A DNA stretch of 64,000 nt from DAHUZL01 sp035533215 (lineage in GTDB: Bacteria > Chloroflexota > Dormibacteria > Aeolococcales > Bog-877). Positions 1 through 8,196 of this stretch are shown piece after piece. A model generated the notes under the pieces. It was not told the DNA's origin. It saw only the letters and a program-made list of their open reading frames with translations, and did not search any database. Where the stretch lies: contig DATLUG010000020.1 in the NCBI GenBank assembly GCA_035533215.1, positions 6,361-70,360 of the forward strand, read 5' to 3'. How positions within the stretch are numbered: the first letter of the stretch is position 1; each line of letters begins with the position of its first letter. Both the position numbers and the translations under genes were made by a program.

Positions 1-594
1 ACCGGCACCCTGGTCGCGATCACGATCCCGACCGGCACCGTCACCGTGGCCCCCGAGGGGCAGGTGCCGATCACCGCGGCGGTGCACCGATCCAGCCGGG
101 TCCTGATCGGCGGCCGGCCGGTGCGTCTCGACGCCCTGGTCCCGGGCGACGAGGTGGTGGTCACCTTCGCCTCCGACCGTACCGCCCTCACGGTGAGCCG
201 GCTGAACGACATCCTCGCCCTGGCGACGGCCAGCCCCACCCCGTGCCAGTACTACTGCCTGCCGCTGCCGACCCCCACCCCGTCCGGTGGCCCCCACCCC
301 AGGCCGATCACCCGCGCGACGCCGTCCCGGGCGGCGACCGCGAGGCCGACCGCCAGACCGACCGCGACACCGACCGCCGCCCCGGCGTCCAGCCCCACCC
401 CCACCGCCCCGCCGCCGCCGCCGCCGCCGCCGCCGCCGACACCGGCGGCGACCCCGACCCCTGCGCCGACCCCTCTGCCGACGCCTCTGCCGACCCCTCT
501 GCCGACCCCCACAGCCACCCCGGCGTCCACCCCCGCCCCGACCCCGAGCCCGACGCCGCCGAACCCTCTCATCGGCGGGCGCGCCCGAACCTGA
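1..594 (+). CDS. 3' end of a Pro/Thr-rich protein (5' truncated by the window)
   Basis: The frame is open from the first base, so the true start lies upstream; the GTG at 46 is only an internal candidate. About 75 residues of ordinary sequence come first, with the look of a small beta-barrel unit (valines alternating with polar residues, then a VPGDEVVV stretch). This vaguely recalls DUF5666-type secreted domains, but I do not claim the family. The rest is low-complexity: a run of ten prolines, then repeated Leu-Pro-Thr-Pro units, ending NPLIGGRART. Such tails are usual in exported or surface proteins as flexible stalks, and a similar Thr-Pro stalk occurs in the giant protein at the other end of the window. 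Function unknown. Confidence 0.6.
   Translation, partial: TGTLVAITIPTGTVTVAPEGQVPITAAVHRSSRVLIGGRPVRLDALVPGDEVVVTFASDRTALTVSRLNDILALATASPTPCQYYCLPLPTPTPSGGPHPRPITRATPSRAATARPTARPTATPTAAPASSPTPTAPPPPPPPPPPTPAATPTPAPTPLPTPLPTPLPTPTATPASTPAPTPSPTPPNPLIGGRART
409..438 (+). repeat. (CCG)10 microsatellite coding polyproline
   Basis: Ten uninterrupted CCG codons inside the Pro/Thr-rich tail. Such a tract can change length by slippage; gains or losses of three bases would only change the polyproline length. Confidence 0.9.
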
Positions 595-627
595 CCCGCC
601 CGGCCGGAGACACCACCCGCCGTCGGT

Positions 628-1320
628 TCAGGCGCCCGCCGGGGTCGGCTCCGGGACGGTGATGCCGCGCCGGGCCAGCACGGCGCGGGCGGAGCGGGAC
701 TGGATCCCTGCCACCTGCTCCGGCCGCAGCCCGCTCCCGAGCAGGAGCTGCTCGGCCCGTGCCCCGGTGAGCAGCGAGTCCGGGCGGTGGGCGTCGGAGT
801 CGAGCAGGAGCGCAGCGCCCTCGGCGAGGGCGATGCGCACGACGTGGCCGTTGGTCTGGGCGTGGAGCGGGGCCGCGCTGATCTCGAGGTGGACCCCGTT
901 GGCGCGCGCCGCCGCCGCCGCCTCCTCACTGATCAGACCCGGATGTCCGAGGATGTCCACGTCGGGACAGCGGGCGGCCGCCAGGTTCAACCCCGGCTGC
1001 GGATGGTCGCCGAGGGTCTCGCCGTGGACCACCACCAGTCGGGCTCCCAGCCGCCGGGCCCGTGCCGCCACCCGCGCCACCGCCGCGGGCGCCACCCGCG
1101 TGATCTCGACCGCGGGGATCGCGGGCAGGGCGAGCGCGCGGGCCACCTCGGCGCAGGCGGCCACGATCTGGGGCACCCGGTCGTCCACGCTCCCCTCGTC
1201 GACGTGATCGCTGCACACGTACGCGGCGTAGCCGTTGTCGAGGCAGCGACGGGCCATGGTGAGGGGATCGGCCGCGCCATCGGAGATGGTCGTGTGCGTG
1301 TGGAAGTCGAACAGCGCCAT
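628..1320 (-). CDS. PHP-domain metal-dependent phosphoesterase (histidinol-phosphatase-like)
   Basis: 230 aa. The PHP motifs are in order: FHTHTTISDG at the N-terminus (first metal-binding His pair), CSDHVDEG, a VEITRV stretch, VVVHGE, LGHPG and near the end LLLDSDAHRPD. The family hydrolyses phosphoester bonds with a tri-metal centre; members include HisK-type histidinol phosphatases and YcdX-like enzymes. No polymerase or DNA-binding domain is attached. The start codon is five bases past the Ppx/GppA stop, so the two are probably co-transcribed. Substrate cannot be read from sequence; PHP next to Ppx suggests phosphate or nucleotide metabolism only weakly. Confidence 0.85.
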   Translation of the reverse strand: MALFDFHTHTTISDGAADPLTMARRCLDNGYAAYVCSDHVDEGSVDDRVPQIVAACAEVARALALPAIPAVEITRVAPAAVARVAARARRLGARLVVVHGETLGDHPQPGLNLAAARCPDVDILGHPGLISEEAAAAARANGVHLEISAAPLHAQTNGHVVRIALAEGAALLLDSDAHRPDSLLTGARAEQLLLGSGLRPEQVAGIQSRSARAVLARRGITVPEPTPAGA

Positions 1321-1325
1321 CGATC

Positions 1326-2294
1326 TCAGGGTACGGGATCGTCTCGCCGCGGCGGGGCTCCGCCTTCCGCTGCCAGCGCCTCCAGCAGCATGCCGTCGCG
1401 AAGGCCCCGCTCGGTGACCGTGAGGTCCGCGAGCCGGTAGTGGCGTGCGAGGGCGGCCAGCAGCTGGGTGCCGCCCGCCAGCAGCCGGGCCCGTTCGGGA
1501 TGGAGCCCGGTGGCGGCGGCGACCGCGGCGCTCGCCGCCCCGTCCGTCACCGCCTGAGCCCGGACGAGCTCGGCGGTGGAGAGCGTGACCGGCCGGTCGG
1601 CGATCGCGGGCCCGAGCTCCCCCGTGCCCTCGCCGGTCCTCGGTCTGGGGTGCCCGAGCAGGATCGGGAGATTGGCAGCGGTGCCCCCGGTGGCGACCCC
1701 GACGCTCGGCGAGCCCGGCGGAGCTCCCTCCAGCGCCCGGGCGATCGTGCGCGCGGCGGCGGCCCGGTCGGACGGAGACGGCGGGTCCTGGAAGCCGTGA
1801 CGCTGGACAACGGCGTCGCTCCCGATGGGAAGGCTGAGGGCGGCGAGCACCCCCGCACCCCGACCGAGGACGATCTCGGTGCTGGCACCGCCGCAGTCGA
1901 ACATCACCACCTCGGTCTCGGTCCCCACCCCGCCCGCGGTGGCCCCGCGGAAGCTGAGTCGGGCCTCCTCCTCGCCACTGAGGATCCGGAGTCCCAGCCC
2001 GCAGCGGGCCCGGACCGCCTCCACCAGGTCCTCCCGGTCGGCGGCCCGGCGCACCGCCTCGGTCGCCGCCAGCCAGACCCGGGCCGCCCCCGCCTCCCGC
2101 GCCAGCCCCACCAGCCGAGCCACGGTCTCGGCCGTCGCGGCGACGGCGGCCGTGCCGAGCCGGCCGTCGGCCGCCACCCGCCGACCCAGCCGGGCCAGCA
2201 CCACGGCGTGGCGGCGCCCGGTGAGGCCGCCCGGTGCGACGGTCGCCACCAGCAGGTGGATGGTGTTGGAGCCGACGTCGATCGCGGCCACCAC
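1326..2294 (-). CDS. Ppx/GppA family phosphatase
   Basis: 322 aa with a GTG start. It opens with the ASKHA-type phosphate loop AAIDVGSNTIHLLVA, followed by ATEAVRRA (catalytic-Glu region), ILSGEEEARLSFRGA and the second phosphate-binding loop FDCGGASTEI, where the usual DCGGGSTE has Ala for one Gly. The family hydrolyses polyphosphate or guanosine pentaphosphate. The length matches the short two-domain form common in Actinobacteria, without the C-terminal HD-like part of E. coli Ppx. It lies between a Rieske-like gene (62 bp upstream) and the PHP gene (5 bp downstream) on the same strand. Polyphosphate versus pppGpp preference cannot be decided. Confidence 0.88.
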   Translation of the reverse strand: MVAAIDVGSNTIHLLVATVAPGGLTGRRHAVVLARLGRRVAADGRLGTAAVAATAETVARLVGLAREAGAARVWLAATEAVRRAADREDLVEAVRARCGLGLRILSGEEEARLSFRGATAGGVGTETEVVMFDCGGASTEIVLGRGAGVLAALSLPIGSDAVVQRHGFQDPPSPSDRAAAARTIARALEGAPPGSPSVGVATGGTAANLPILLGHPRPRTGEGTGELGPAIADRPVTLSTAELVRAQAVTDGAASAAVAAATGLHPERARLLAGGTQLLAALARHYRLADLTVTERGLRDGMLLEALAAEGGAPPRRDDPVP

Positions 2295-2356
2295 CCCGTC
2301 CCGACCCCCGAGCGGACGCGCCGCCCCGCCGGTGGCCGGGGTTCCGGGCGGCCCGG

Positions 2357-2686
2357 TCAGAGGTCCTCGTCGCCGGTGGGCTCGGGCTGCACCGAGAGGG
2401 TGCCGTCCCGACCGACCCGGACCGGGAACCGCCTCACGAAGATGGCGTCCGAGGCGGGGGAGACGCCGGTGCGGACGTCGTAGGTGTCGCCGTCCCAGGG
2501 GCAGGTGACGACGGCGCCGCGGAGGGTCCCCTCCCCGATCGGGCCTCCGCTCGCGCAGGCGTTCTGGAGGGCGTGGAAGACGCCGTCGACGTTGAACACC
2601 GCGACCTCCACCCCGTCCGCGTCCACGACGAGGCCGGTGCCGACTGGGATCTCCTCCGTCCTGGCCACCGGCACGAACCGAGCCAC
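2357..2686 (-). CDS. Rieske-fold protein lacking the histidine cluster ligands
   Basis: 109 aa from a GTG start, chosen because a CATAAT hexamer lies six bases upstream (leaderless pattern) and because the Rieske-like similarity begins right there (VARFVPVARTEEIPVG). The two ligand motifs are recognisable, but both His are replaced: C44-A-S46 for CxH and C62-P-W-D65 for CPWH. The flanking GGPIGEG and GDTYDVRTG stretches are typical of small Rieske ferredoxins. A normal [2Fe-2S] Rieske centre with two Cys and two His is therefore unlikely; ligand-less Rieske domains such as NirD are known. Probably first gene of an operon with Ppx/GppA and PHP. Confidence 0.75.
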   Translation of the reverse strand: MARFVPVARTEEIPVGTGLVVDADGVEVAVFNVDGVFHALQNACASGGPIGEGTLRGAVVTCPWDGDTYDVRTGVSPASDAIFVRRFPVRVGRDGTLSVQPEPTGDEDL

Positions 2687-2692
2687 GGGCGG

Positions 2693-2698
2693 ATTATG
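2693..2698 (-). promoter_or_regulatory. -10-like element for the Rieske-like gene
   Basis: CATAAT on the minus strand, six bases before the GTG at 2686. The spacing would place transcription start at or next to the start codon, so a leaderless mRNA is expected. No clear -35. Confidence 0.5.
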
Positions 2699-2752
2699 CG
2701 CACGGGCGCGCGCTCGTGCGCCCCGCGGTCGGTCTCTGCGATGATCCGCCCG

Positions 2753-3013
2753 ATGACGGAGGCCACGGTGGACGCCGCACCGGGGATGAGCGATGCCGAG
2801 CTCACCGCCAGGATCCGCGGCCTGCTGGCGGATTCGGTCGGCGCCAGCAGCGTGCATGCGGTCCGACCGGAGCCGGCCACGGTCGTGATCGACGCCCACA
2901 CGATCTCGAACTTCCTTCCGGTCCTGGCGCCGGCCTCACGCCGCCAGCTGGTCGCGGCGATCCGGGCCTGGCTGCCGGAGGTCGAGGTCGTCCGCTTCGA
3001 CCCCCACCACTGA
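2753..3013 (+). CDS. Small protein of unknown function
   Basis: 86 aa from ATG 2753; an in-frame ATG at 2741 is an alternative. The composition is protein-like: an N-terminal helix (SDAELTARIRGLLADSV), then strand-like and helical stretches (VVIDAHTISNFLPVLAP, RRQLVAAIRAWLPEVEVVRF), ending DPHH. No Cys, signal peptide or membrane segment. GATGAT lies seven bases before ATG 2753, which would fit a leaderless start. It is divergent from the Rieske-like gene and 31 bp before the MerR-like gene. I do not recognise a family. Confidence 0.65.
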   Translation: MTEATVDAAPGMSDAELTARIRGLLADSVGASSVHAVRPEPATVVIDAHTISNFLPVLAPASRRQLVAAIRAWLPEVEVVRFDPHH

Positions 3014-3044
3014 GGAAGGGCGCCCCGCCCGCGCCCGCACCAAC

Positions 3045-3314
3045 GTGCCCGAGCCGGCCGCCGATCCCGACCGCCCCCACCTCTACGGCCCGGTCGAGGT
3101 GGGGGCGATGCTGGGGGTGAAGCCGCAGGTGGTCATCAACTGGATCCGGGAGGGGCGAGCGCTCCCCCACGGCCGGGACGACCTGGGCCGCAACCGCTTC
3201 ACCGACGCCGATGTGGCCCAGCTGCGGGCGAGCCTGGGGACGCGCCGGACCCATGCTCGCCCCCGGCCGGCCCCGGACGCCGGCACCGGTGGCCCGGGGG
3301 CGCCGACGGTGTGA
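3045..3314 (+). CDS. Small MerR/excisionase-type helix-turn-helix protein
   Basis: 89 aa, GTG start. Residues ~12-65 form a winged-helix DNA-binding unit of the HTH_17/MerR kind: YGPVEVGAMLGVKPQVVINW (first helices and recognition helix), then a wing with GRNRFTDADVAQLRA. The C-terminus is Ala/Arg/Pro-rich and probably disordered. There is no effector domain or coiled coil, unlike full MerR regulators, so this is a stand-alone DNA-binding module. A purine-rich GAGGAAGG lies at 3012-3019, too far for a good ribosome site, so the start is uncertain by some residues. Target unknown. Confidence 0.75.
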   Translation: MPEPAADPDRPHLYGPVEVGAMLGVKPQVVINWIREGRALPHGRDDLGRNRFTDADVAQLRASLGTRRTHARPRPAPDAGTGGPGAPTV

Positions 3315-3449
3315 GGGGTCCTGGGCCATCGGGGCCCTCGCTACCATGGGGCGGCCGGAGGCGGCCGCGGCCTCGCCGCTGCGTCCTCGCCCCGGTCGCC
3401 CGCGCACGGCCCGGGCGAGCGCCAGGCCGGATGGGAGGAGCGTGGGTAC

Positions 3450-4961
3450 GTGGACGTTGCACTGACGACCGGGGACCTCGGCGACCTTCGAGCGGACGCG
3501 CTGGTGCTGCCCCACCTGGCGGATGAGCCCCTGGGGCCGCTGGCGGCGGCCGCGGACGCCGAGCTGGGCGGGCTGCTCTCCGAGATGCGGTCGTCGGGCG
3601 AGGCCTCGGCGGAGTTCCCCTCCCGGACCATCGTCGCCACCCTCGGCCGGTTGCCGGTGGCCCGGGTCGCGCTGGTGGCCCTGGGGCCGGCGGCGCAACT
3701 CGACGGCTATCGCCTCCGCAACGCCCTGGAGCTCTGCGGCCGGCAGCTGAAGCGGACGGCGCGCCGGGTGGCGGTCGCGGTCGAGCCGCGGGTGCTGGCC
3801 GCGCTGGGGGGCGACCCGGCGGCCGTGCTCCGCGGCGCCGTCGAGGGTCTCGGGCTCGCCAACTCCGAGACCGATGCCGATCGGAGCTCGCCGAGGAACC
3901 CGGGAACGATCGCGGCGGTGGTGGTCCTCGGGCTGGGGGCGGGGGACCGGCAGCTGGAGGGCGCCGCCCACCAGGCCGGCCTGCTGGCCGACGCCACCAA
4001 CACCGCGCGCCGCTGGCAGTGGCGACCGAGCAACCGGTTCACCCCCACCCAGGTGGCGGAGGAGGCGGTGGCGGTGGCGCGCGAGACCGGGCTCGAGGCC
4101 CAGGTCCTGGAACCGTCCGAGATGACCGCCCTCGGGATGGGGACCCTCCTCTCGGTGGCACGCGGCTCCCACGAACCCGCCCGGCTGGTCGTCCTCCGCT
4201 ACCGCGGCCCCGCCGGGCGGCCGGCCGGCACCGAGCTGGCGCTGGTGGGCAAGGGCATCACCTTCGACTCCGGCGGGATCTCGATCAAGCCGGCGGCGGG
4301 GATGGCGACCATGAAGGCGGACATGAGCGGGGGCGCGGCGGTGATCTGCGCGATGGGGGTGATCGCCCAGCTGGAGCCGGCGATCCCGGTGATGGGGGTG
4401 GTGCCGCTCACCGAGAACATGCCCGGGGGAGGGGCGACCAAGCCCGGCGACGTGGTCCGGGCGATGGACGGGACCACGGTCGAGATCACCAACACCGACG
4501 CCGAGGGTCGGCTGGTGCTGGCCGATGCCCTCGCCTACGCCATCAAGCTCGGCGCCACCCACCTGGTCGACGTGGCCACCCTCACCGGGGCGGTGTCGGT
4601 CGCCCTCGGCCACCCGGTCGCCGGGGCGATGAGCAACGACCGCGCCCTGCTCGACCAGGTCCGCCAGGCCGCCGACCGCGCCGGGGAGCGGGTCTGGGAG
4701 CTGCCCATGTTCCCCGAGCACGACGTGGTGCTGGAGAGCGACGTGGCCGACGTCAAGAACGCCGCCGAGGTCCGCGCCGCCGGCTCCATCAACGGCGCCG
4801 TCTTCCTGCGCCGCTTCGTCGGCGGGCGGCCCTGGGTCCACCTCGACATCGCAGGGGCCGCCTGGAACGACCAGACGGGCCTTGCCCGGCTGGTCCCCAA
4901 GGGCCCCACCGGGGTGATGACGCGCACGCTCGCGCACCTGCCCTTCGTCGTCGCCGGCTGA
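3450..4961 (+). CDS. pepA: Leucyl aminopeptidase (M17 family)
   Basis: 503 aa. GTG start with GGGAGGAG nine bases upstream. The C-terminal catalytic domain has the full M17 signature: VGKGITFDSGGISIKP (metal-binding Lys and Asp), MKADMSGGAAV, PGDVVRAMDGTTVEI and NTDAEGRLVLADALAYA (metal ligands Asp and Glu; catalytic Arg). The N-terminal macro-like domain is present but divergent, as usual. The enzyme is a cytosolic hexamer with two divalent metals that removes N-terminal residues from peptides. Length matches the family. Convergent with the MBL-fold gene only 14 bp away; a TACCAT at 3342-3347 is a possible -10. Confidence 0.96.
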   Translation: MDVALTTGDLGDLRADALVLPHLADEPLGPLAAAADAELGGLLSEMRSSGEASAEFPSRTIVATLGRLPVARVALVALGPAAQLDGYRLRNALELCGRQLKRTARRVAVAVEPRVLAALGGDPAAVLRGAVEGLGLANSETDADRSSPRNPGTIAAVVVLGLGAGDRQLEGAAHQAGLLADATNTARRWQWRPSNRFTPTQVAEEAVAVARETGLEAQVLEPSEMTALGMGTLLSVARGSHEPARLVVLRYRGPAGRPAGTELALVGKGITFDSGGISIKPAAGMATMKADMSGGAAVICAMGVIAQLEPAIPVMGVVPLTENMPGGGATKPGDVVRAMDGTTVEITNTDAEGRLVLADALAYAIKLGATHLVDVATLTGAVSVALGHPVAGAMSNDRALLDQVRQAADRAGERVWELPMFPEHDVVLESDVADVKNAAEVRAAGSINGAVFLRRFVGGRPWVHLDIAGAAWNDQTGLARLVPKGPTGVMTRTLAHLPFVVAG

Positions 4962-4979
4962 CGGGCCGGCGATCGTCAG
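4953..4979. terminator. Possible hairpins between convergent genes
   Basis: Two overlapping inverted repeats sit across the two stop codons: GCCGGC pairs with GCCGGC (4953-4958 / 4965-4970), and CTGACG with CGTCAG (4958-4963 / 4974-4979). There is no T-tract, so this is only a candidate bidirectional stop signal. Confidence 0.3.
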
Positions 4980-5800
4980 GCGCGCAGCGCGAAGGTCGGC
5001 TCGCCGCCGGGGTCGTCCCCCACCCGCTCCACCCGTCCCTCCGCCTCCAGCTTGAGGCAGTGGGCGAGCACCGTGCGGGCGGCTGCGGCCCAGAGGGTGG
5101 GCGTGACCGCGGCGTAGAGGCCGGGCACCAGGTCGGTGGGGTGGTGCGGGCCGTCCGCGAGGGCGGCCAGGACGGCCCGCTCCCGCTCCGCCCGGTGGCG
5201 CAGGATCCCGTCGATGGCGGCGGTCGGGTCGGTGAGGGGGTCGCCGTGGCCGGGGAGGAGGACCCGCAGGGGGAGGGAGCGGAGACGCCTCAGCGCGAGG
5301 AGATAGGCGGGGAGGTCGCCCGCCGGCGGGTCGATCACCGTGGTCGCGCCGCCGAGGACGTGGTCGCCGGTGAAGCAGGCGCCGTCGTCCTCGGCGAACA
5401 GGCAGATGTGGTCGGGGGCGTGCCCCGGGGTGTGGAGGACCCGGAGCGCGTGCCGCCCGACCTCCAGCCGGTCGCCGTCGTGGAGGGCGAGCTCCCCCCG
5501 GCCCCAGGCTGAGGTGTGGTGGACCCCCACCCCGACCCCCAGCGAAGCGGCCAGCTGGGCGGCTCCCTCGCGGTGGTCCGGGTGGCTGTGGGTGCAGACC
5601 AGGCGCACGATGCGGCCGGGGGCCGCCGCCGTCTGGATCGCCTGGCGGTGGCCGGGGTCGTCCGGCCCCGGGTCGACCACGGTGACCTCGTCGTCGCCGA
5701 CCAGCCAGGTGTTGGTGCCGGCCAGGGTCATGGGACCGGGGTTCGGCGCCAGCAGCCGGATCACCCGGAGCGGGCCCGGACCGGCGGCCTCAGCCGCCAT
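4976..5800 (-). CDS. MBL-fold metallo-hydrolase with C-terminal winged helix (LACTB2-like)
   Basis: 274 aa. Metallo-beta-lactamase motifs in order: NTWLVGDDEVTVVDPGPDD, THSHPDHREG (HxHxDH metal site), TPGHAPDHICLF, TGDHVLGG and LLPGHGDPL. After residue ~200 there is a helical segment with a winged-helix look (LAALADGPHHPTDLVPGLY and the region after it), as in LACTB2-type RNA endonucleases and related hydrolases. The substrate is unknown. Its start overlaps the NUDIX stop by 11 bp, making it the last gene of a four-gene operon running from 8166. Confidence 0.88.
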   Translation of the reverse strand: MAAEAAGPGPLRVIRLLAPNPGPMTLAGTNTWLVGDDEVTVVDPGPDDPGHRQAIQTAAAPGRIVRLVCTHSHPDHREGAAQLAASLGVGVGVHHTSAWGRGELALHDGDRLEVGRHALRVLHTPGHAPDHICLFAEDDGACFTGDHVLGGATTVIDPPAGDLPAYLLALRRLRSLPLRVLLPGHGDPLTDPTAAIDGILRHRAERERAVLAALADGPHHPTDLVPGLYAAVTPTLWAAAARTVLAHCLKLEAEGRVERVGDDPGGEPTFALRA

Positions 5801-6575
5801 GGCCGGGGCGGAGGACGGCCGGATCCAGCCCCGGGACTCGCTCCCTCGTCAGGTCGCCGAGGTCGGGCACGACGGTGGTCACCTCCCGCGCCCGGGCCGC
5901 GGTCAGCGCCGCCGCGACGCTGGCGTGTCCGGCGACCCATGCCAGCACCGCGCGCGTCGGGGGGAGGAGCTGCCAGCTCCCCTCGATCCCGTGGGCGAGC
6001 GCCGCCCCGGGGGCGGACCAGGTGCACCGGACGTGCTCGCCGCGAGGGTCGGCTACGGCGGCCTGCCGGTCGGGGGCCCGGGTGAGGTAGAAGCGGGTGT
6101 CGTAGCGTCGCGGGAGACCGGCCGGGGTGATCCAGTGGGCGATGAAGGCGAGCTGGCCGAGGTCGGGTCGGAGCCCGTGGTCCGCCAGCTGCCGGCGGAG
6201 GGCGCCGGCATCGCCCTCCAGCAGCCGCTCGCGGGTGATGGCGAGGGCCGCCGCCAGCCCCTCCGGGATCGGGCGCCCGTCGCCGTCCCGGGCCAGGAGG
6301 ATCCCCGTCTCCTCGAAGCACTCGCGCACGGCGGCGACCGCGCAGGCGAGCGGCGCGCGGAGGTCCCGGCCGACGCCGGCGGTGCTCGCGGCCGCCCAGG
6401 CGGGGTGGCGGTCGGCCGGGTCCACCCCGCCCCCGGGGAAGACCGTGGCCCGGGGGGCGAACGTGGCCGAGGCGGGCCGCTCGAGGAGGAGGACCTCGAG
6501 CGGCCCGCCACCCGCCGGGCCGTCGCGTACGAGCACGACCGTGGCCGCGTCGCGGGGCACCGCCGCCGCCCTCAT
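5790..6575 (-). CDS. NUDIX hydrolase (NUDT19-like)
   Basis: 261 aa. A divergent Nudix box is visible with the long insertion typical of NUDT19-type proteins: FPGGGVDPAD (start of box) is separated by about 25 residues from AVRECFEETGILLA, which carries the catalytic REx2EE core. The N-terminus (AATVVLVRDG) is the usual first strand. NUDT19-like enzymes cleave CoA derivatives; other substrates are possible. The ATG overlaps the upstream nicotinate phosphoribosyltransferase stop by four bases, and its end overlaps the MBL-fold gene, so tight translational coupling is expected. Confidence 0.87.
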   Translation of the reverse strand: MRAAAVPRDAATVVLVRDGPAGGGPLEVLLLERPASATFAPRATVFPGGGVDPADRHPAWAAASTAGVGRDLRAPLACAVAAVRECFEETGILLARDGDGRPIPEGLAAALAITRERLLEGDAGALRRQLADHGLRPDLGQLAFIAHWITPAGLPRRYDTRFYLTRAPDRQAAVADPRGEHVRCTWSAPGAALAHGIEGSWQLLPPTRAVLAWVAGHASVAAALTAARAREVTTVVPDLGDLTRERVPGLDPAVLRPGHGG

Positions 6576-7645
6576 CGGACCGGCTCCAGCCGCTCACTGG
6601 GGTGCTCGTGCCGTCCCGCCTTGGCGCATGGACGGCCGTCCACCCTGACGATGTCGGCGGTGAAGTCGAACCGCCCCCGGAAGAAGGCGCTCCCCACCCC
6701 GAAGGCGTCGACGGGGACCCCGGCGGCCTCGAAGGCGGCGATCCGGTGGGCATCGAAGCCGCCGCTGGCGACGATCTGCACCGACCGGAACCCGGCCTCG
6801 TCGAGAGCGGCCCGCACCATCCGGCAGAGCTCGGGGGTCACCCCCCCGGGCGGCACCTCGCCCATCAGCGGGAGCATGCTCCGGTCGACCATGTGCTGGG
6901 AGGTGTCGAGGCGCACGCCCCACAGCCGCGGGCCGAGGGCCCGGGCCACCGCCAGCGACGTCCGAACGCAGTCGTTCTCGAAGTCGACCAGCACCGTGAT
7001 CTGGACGTCGGGGTCGACGTGCTCGGCGAACTTCTCCGCCGCGCGCACGGTGTCGCCCCCGTAGGCGGCGATGAGAGCGTGGGGGACGGTGCCGATGCCG
7101 CGGGCGCCCCACCACGAGGCCTGGGCGTCGGTGGAGACGCCGATGGCCCCCGCCACGTGGGCGGCCCAGCCGTCGCCGGTCTGGACCGCGTGGTGGTCGA
7201 AGCGGGCCGGGAAGAAGATGATCGGTTTGCCCCGCGCGGCCCGGACCACCCGGCGCACGTTGGTGGCCACCTTGGTGCGGCGGGTGAGGACCCCGAGGAC
7301 CACCGTCTCCAGGTGGGCGAAGAGTCCGTAGTCGCCCTCGATCGTGAGCACCGGCTCCCACGGCTCGATCTCGTCGCCGTCGTAGAGGGCGCGCACGGTG
7401 AGCCCGGACCAGCGCTTGGAGCCGAGCTTGAGCAGGGCGATCGCCTCGTCGATCCCGCCCAGGACCGCGGCCCGGCGCTGGAAGACCTGCATCACGACCC
7501 GGGGATGGGCGCGGTCGCGGGCCAGCACCGTGAGGGTGTGGTTGAAGTACGCGTCGGAGTAGTACCCCTGGCGGATCTTGACCACCGGCAGGCGGAAGAC
7601 CGCGGGGTCGAGGCGCTCTCGGCGCCCCGGCCCGGGCGGGGTCAA
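6572..7645 (-). CDS. Nicotinate phosphoribosyltransferase
   Basis: 357 aa. Clear NAPRTase features: FRLPVVKIRQGYYSDAYFN near the N-terminus, an ETVVLGVLTRRTKVATN helix, FFPARFDHHAVQ, and the phosphate-binding VRLDTS and IVASGGFDAHRI segments; it ends with FGVGSAFF and a KAGR motif. The enzyme makes nicotinate mononucleotide from nicotinate and PRPP, the first Preiss-Handler step of NAD salvage. Length fits the short archaeal/actinobacterial form. It overlaps both neighbours by four bases. A NUDIX gene after an NAD-salvage gene is compatible with NAD turnover, but that link is inference. Confidence 0.92.
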   Translation of the reverse strand: MTPPGPGRRERLDPAVFRLPVVKIRQGYYSDAYFNHTLTVLARDRAHPRVVMQVFQRRAAVLGGIDEAIALLKLGSKRWSGLTVRALYDGDEIEPWEPVLTIEGDYGLFAHLETVVLGVLTRRTKVATNVRRVVRAARGKPIIFFPARFDHHAVQTGDGWAAHVAGAIGVSTDAQASWWGARGIGTVPHALIAAYGGDTVRAAEKFAEHVDPDVQITVLVDFENDCVRTSLAVARALGPRLWGVRLDTSQHMVDRSMLPLMGEVPPGGVTPELCRMVRAALDEAGFRSVQIVASGGFDAHRIAAFEAAGVPVDAFGVGSAFFRGRFDFTADIVRVDGRPCAKAGRHEHPSERLEPVR

Positions 7646-8166
7646 GTGACCACGTCCTCCCGCTCCGCGAAGCTGAGGATCCGGCGCGGCTGGAGGAGGG
7701 CGAACGGGCGCTGGATGCTGACCGGCTCCCGGGTCAGGGCGGGTACCCAGACGGCGCTGAGGTTGCGCACCGGGATGAAGTCGTCGAGGTTGCGCTCGAT
7801 CGTCTCGCGCAGGCCCAGGCGGGGCTCCAGGAACACCTCGCAGACCAGGGAGAAGGCGTCGGTGCTGACGGCCACCCGCCGGATCACCTTCTCCACCAGC
7901 AGCGCACTCCGCCGACCCGTCTCGAGCGGGGCCTCGTGGACGGGGGCGACGAAGACGATCGAGGCCTTCGCCACCAGGGCCGAGGTCTCGACGTGGCTGA
8001 CCACCGGGTAGGTGCTGGCGAGCGGCTCCAGGGAGACGTTCCGCACCTCCAGGAAGTCGGCGCGGCGGTTGACGACGTCGGTGAGACGGAGCGGGGCCGT
8101 CACCGCGATCTCGCCCGTCAGCTTGAGGAACGAGCTGAAAATGACGACAGCCTCACCGCCATCCAT
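7642..8166 (-). CDS. Conserved-looking protein of unknown function, first gene of the NAPRTase operon
   Basis: 174 aa from ATG 8166. The start is chosen because a perfect TATACT lies eight bases upstream, giving a leaderless mRNA. The sequence looks beta-rich and soluble: TGEIAVTAPLRLTDVVN, FLEVRNVSLEPL, SIVFVAPVHEAPLETGRR, then a second similar half with FSLVCEVFLEPRLGLRE and FIPVRNLSAVWVP. The two halves share a VRNxS pattern followed by VxP, hinting at an internal duplication. No catalytic motif, Cys cluster or membrane segment. It overlaps the next gene by four bases. I do not recognise a family with certainty. Confidence 0.75.
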   Translation of the reverse strand: MDGGEAVVIFSSFLKLTGEIAVTAPLRLTDVVNRRADFLEVRNVSLEPLASTYPVVSHVETSALVAKASIVFVAPVHEAPLETGRRSALLVEKVIRRVAVSTDAFSLVCEVFLEPRLGLRETIERNLDDFIPVRNLSAVWVPALTREPVSIQRPFALLQPRRILSFAEREDVVT

Positions 8167-8174
8167 GGGGCCGA

Positions 8175-8180
8175 AGTATA
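8175..8180 (-). promoter_or_regulatory. TATACT -10 element, leaderless start of the 8166-4976 operon
   Basis: TATACT on the minus strand followed by eight bases and the ATG at 8166. A CTGGCA (4/6 match to TTGACA) lies 17 bases further upstream. The divergent biotin-ligase gene starts 16 bp beyond. Confidence 0.6.
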
Positions 8181-8196
8181 GGGAGGCCCGCACCGG

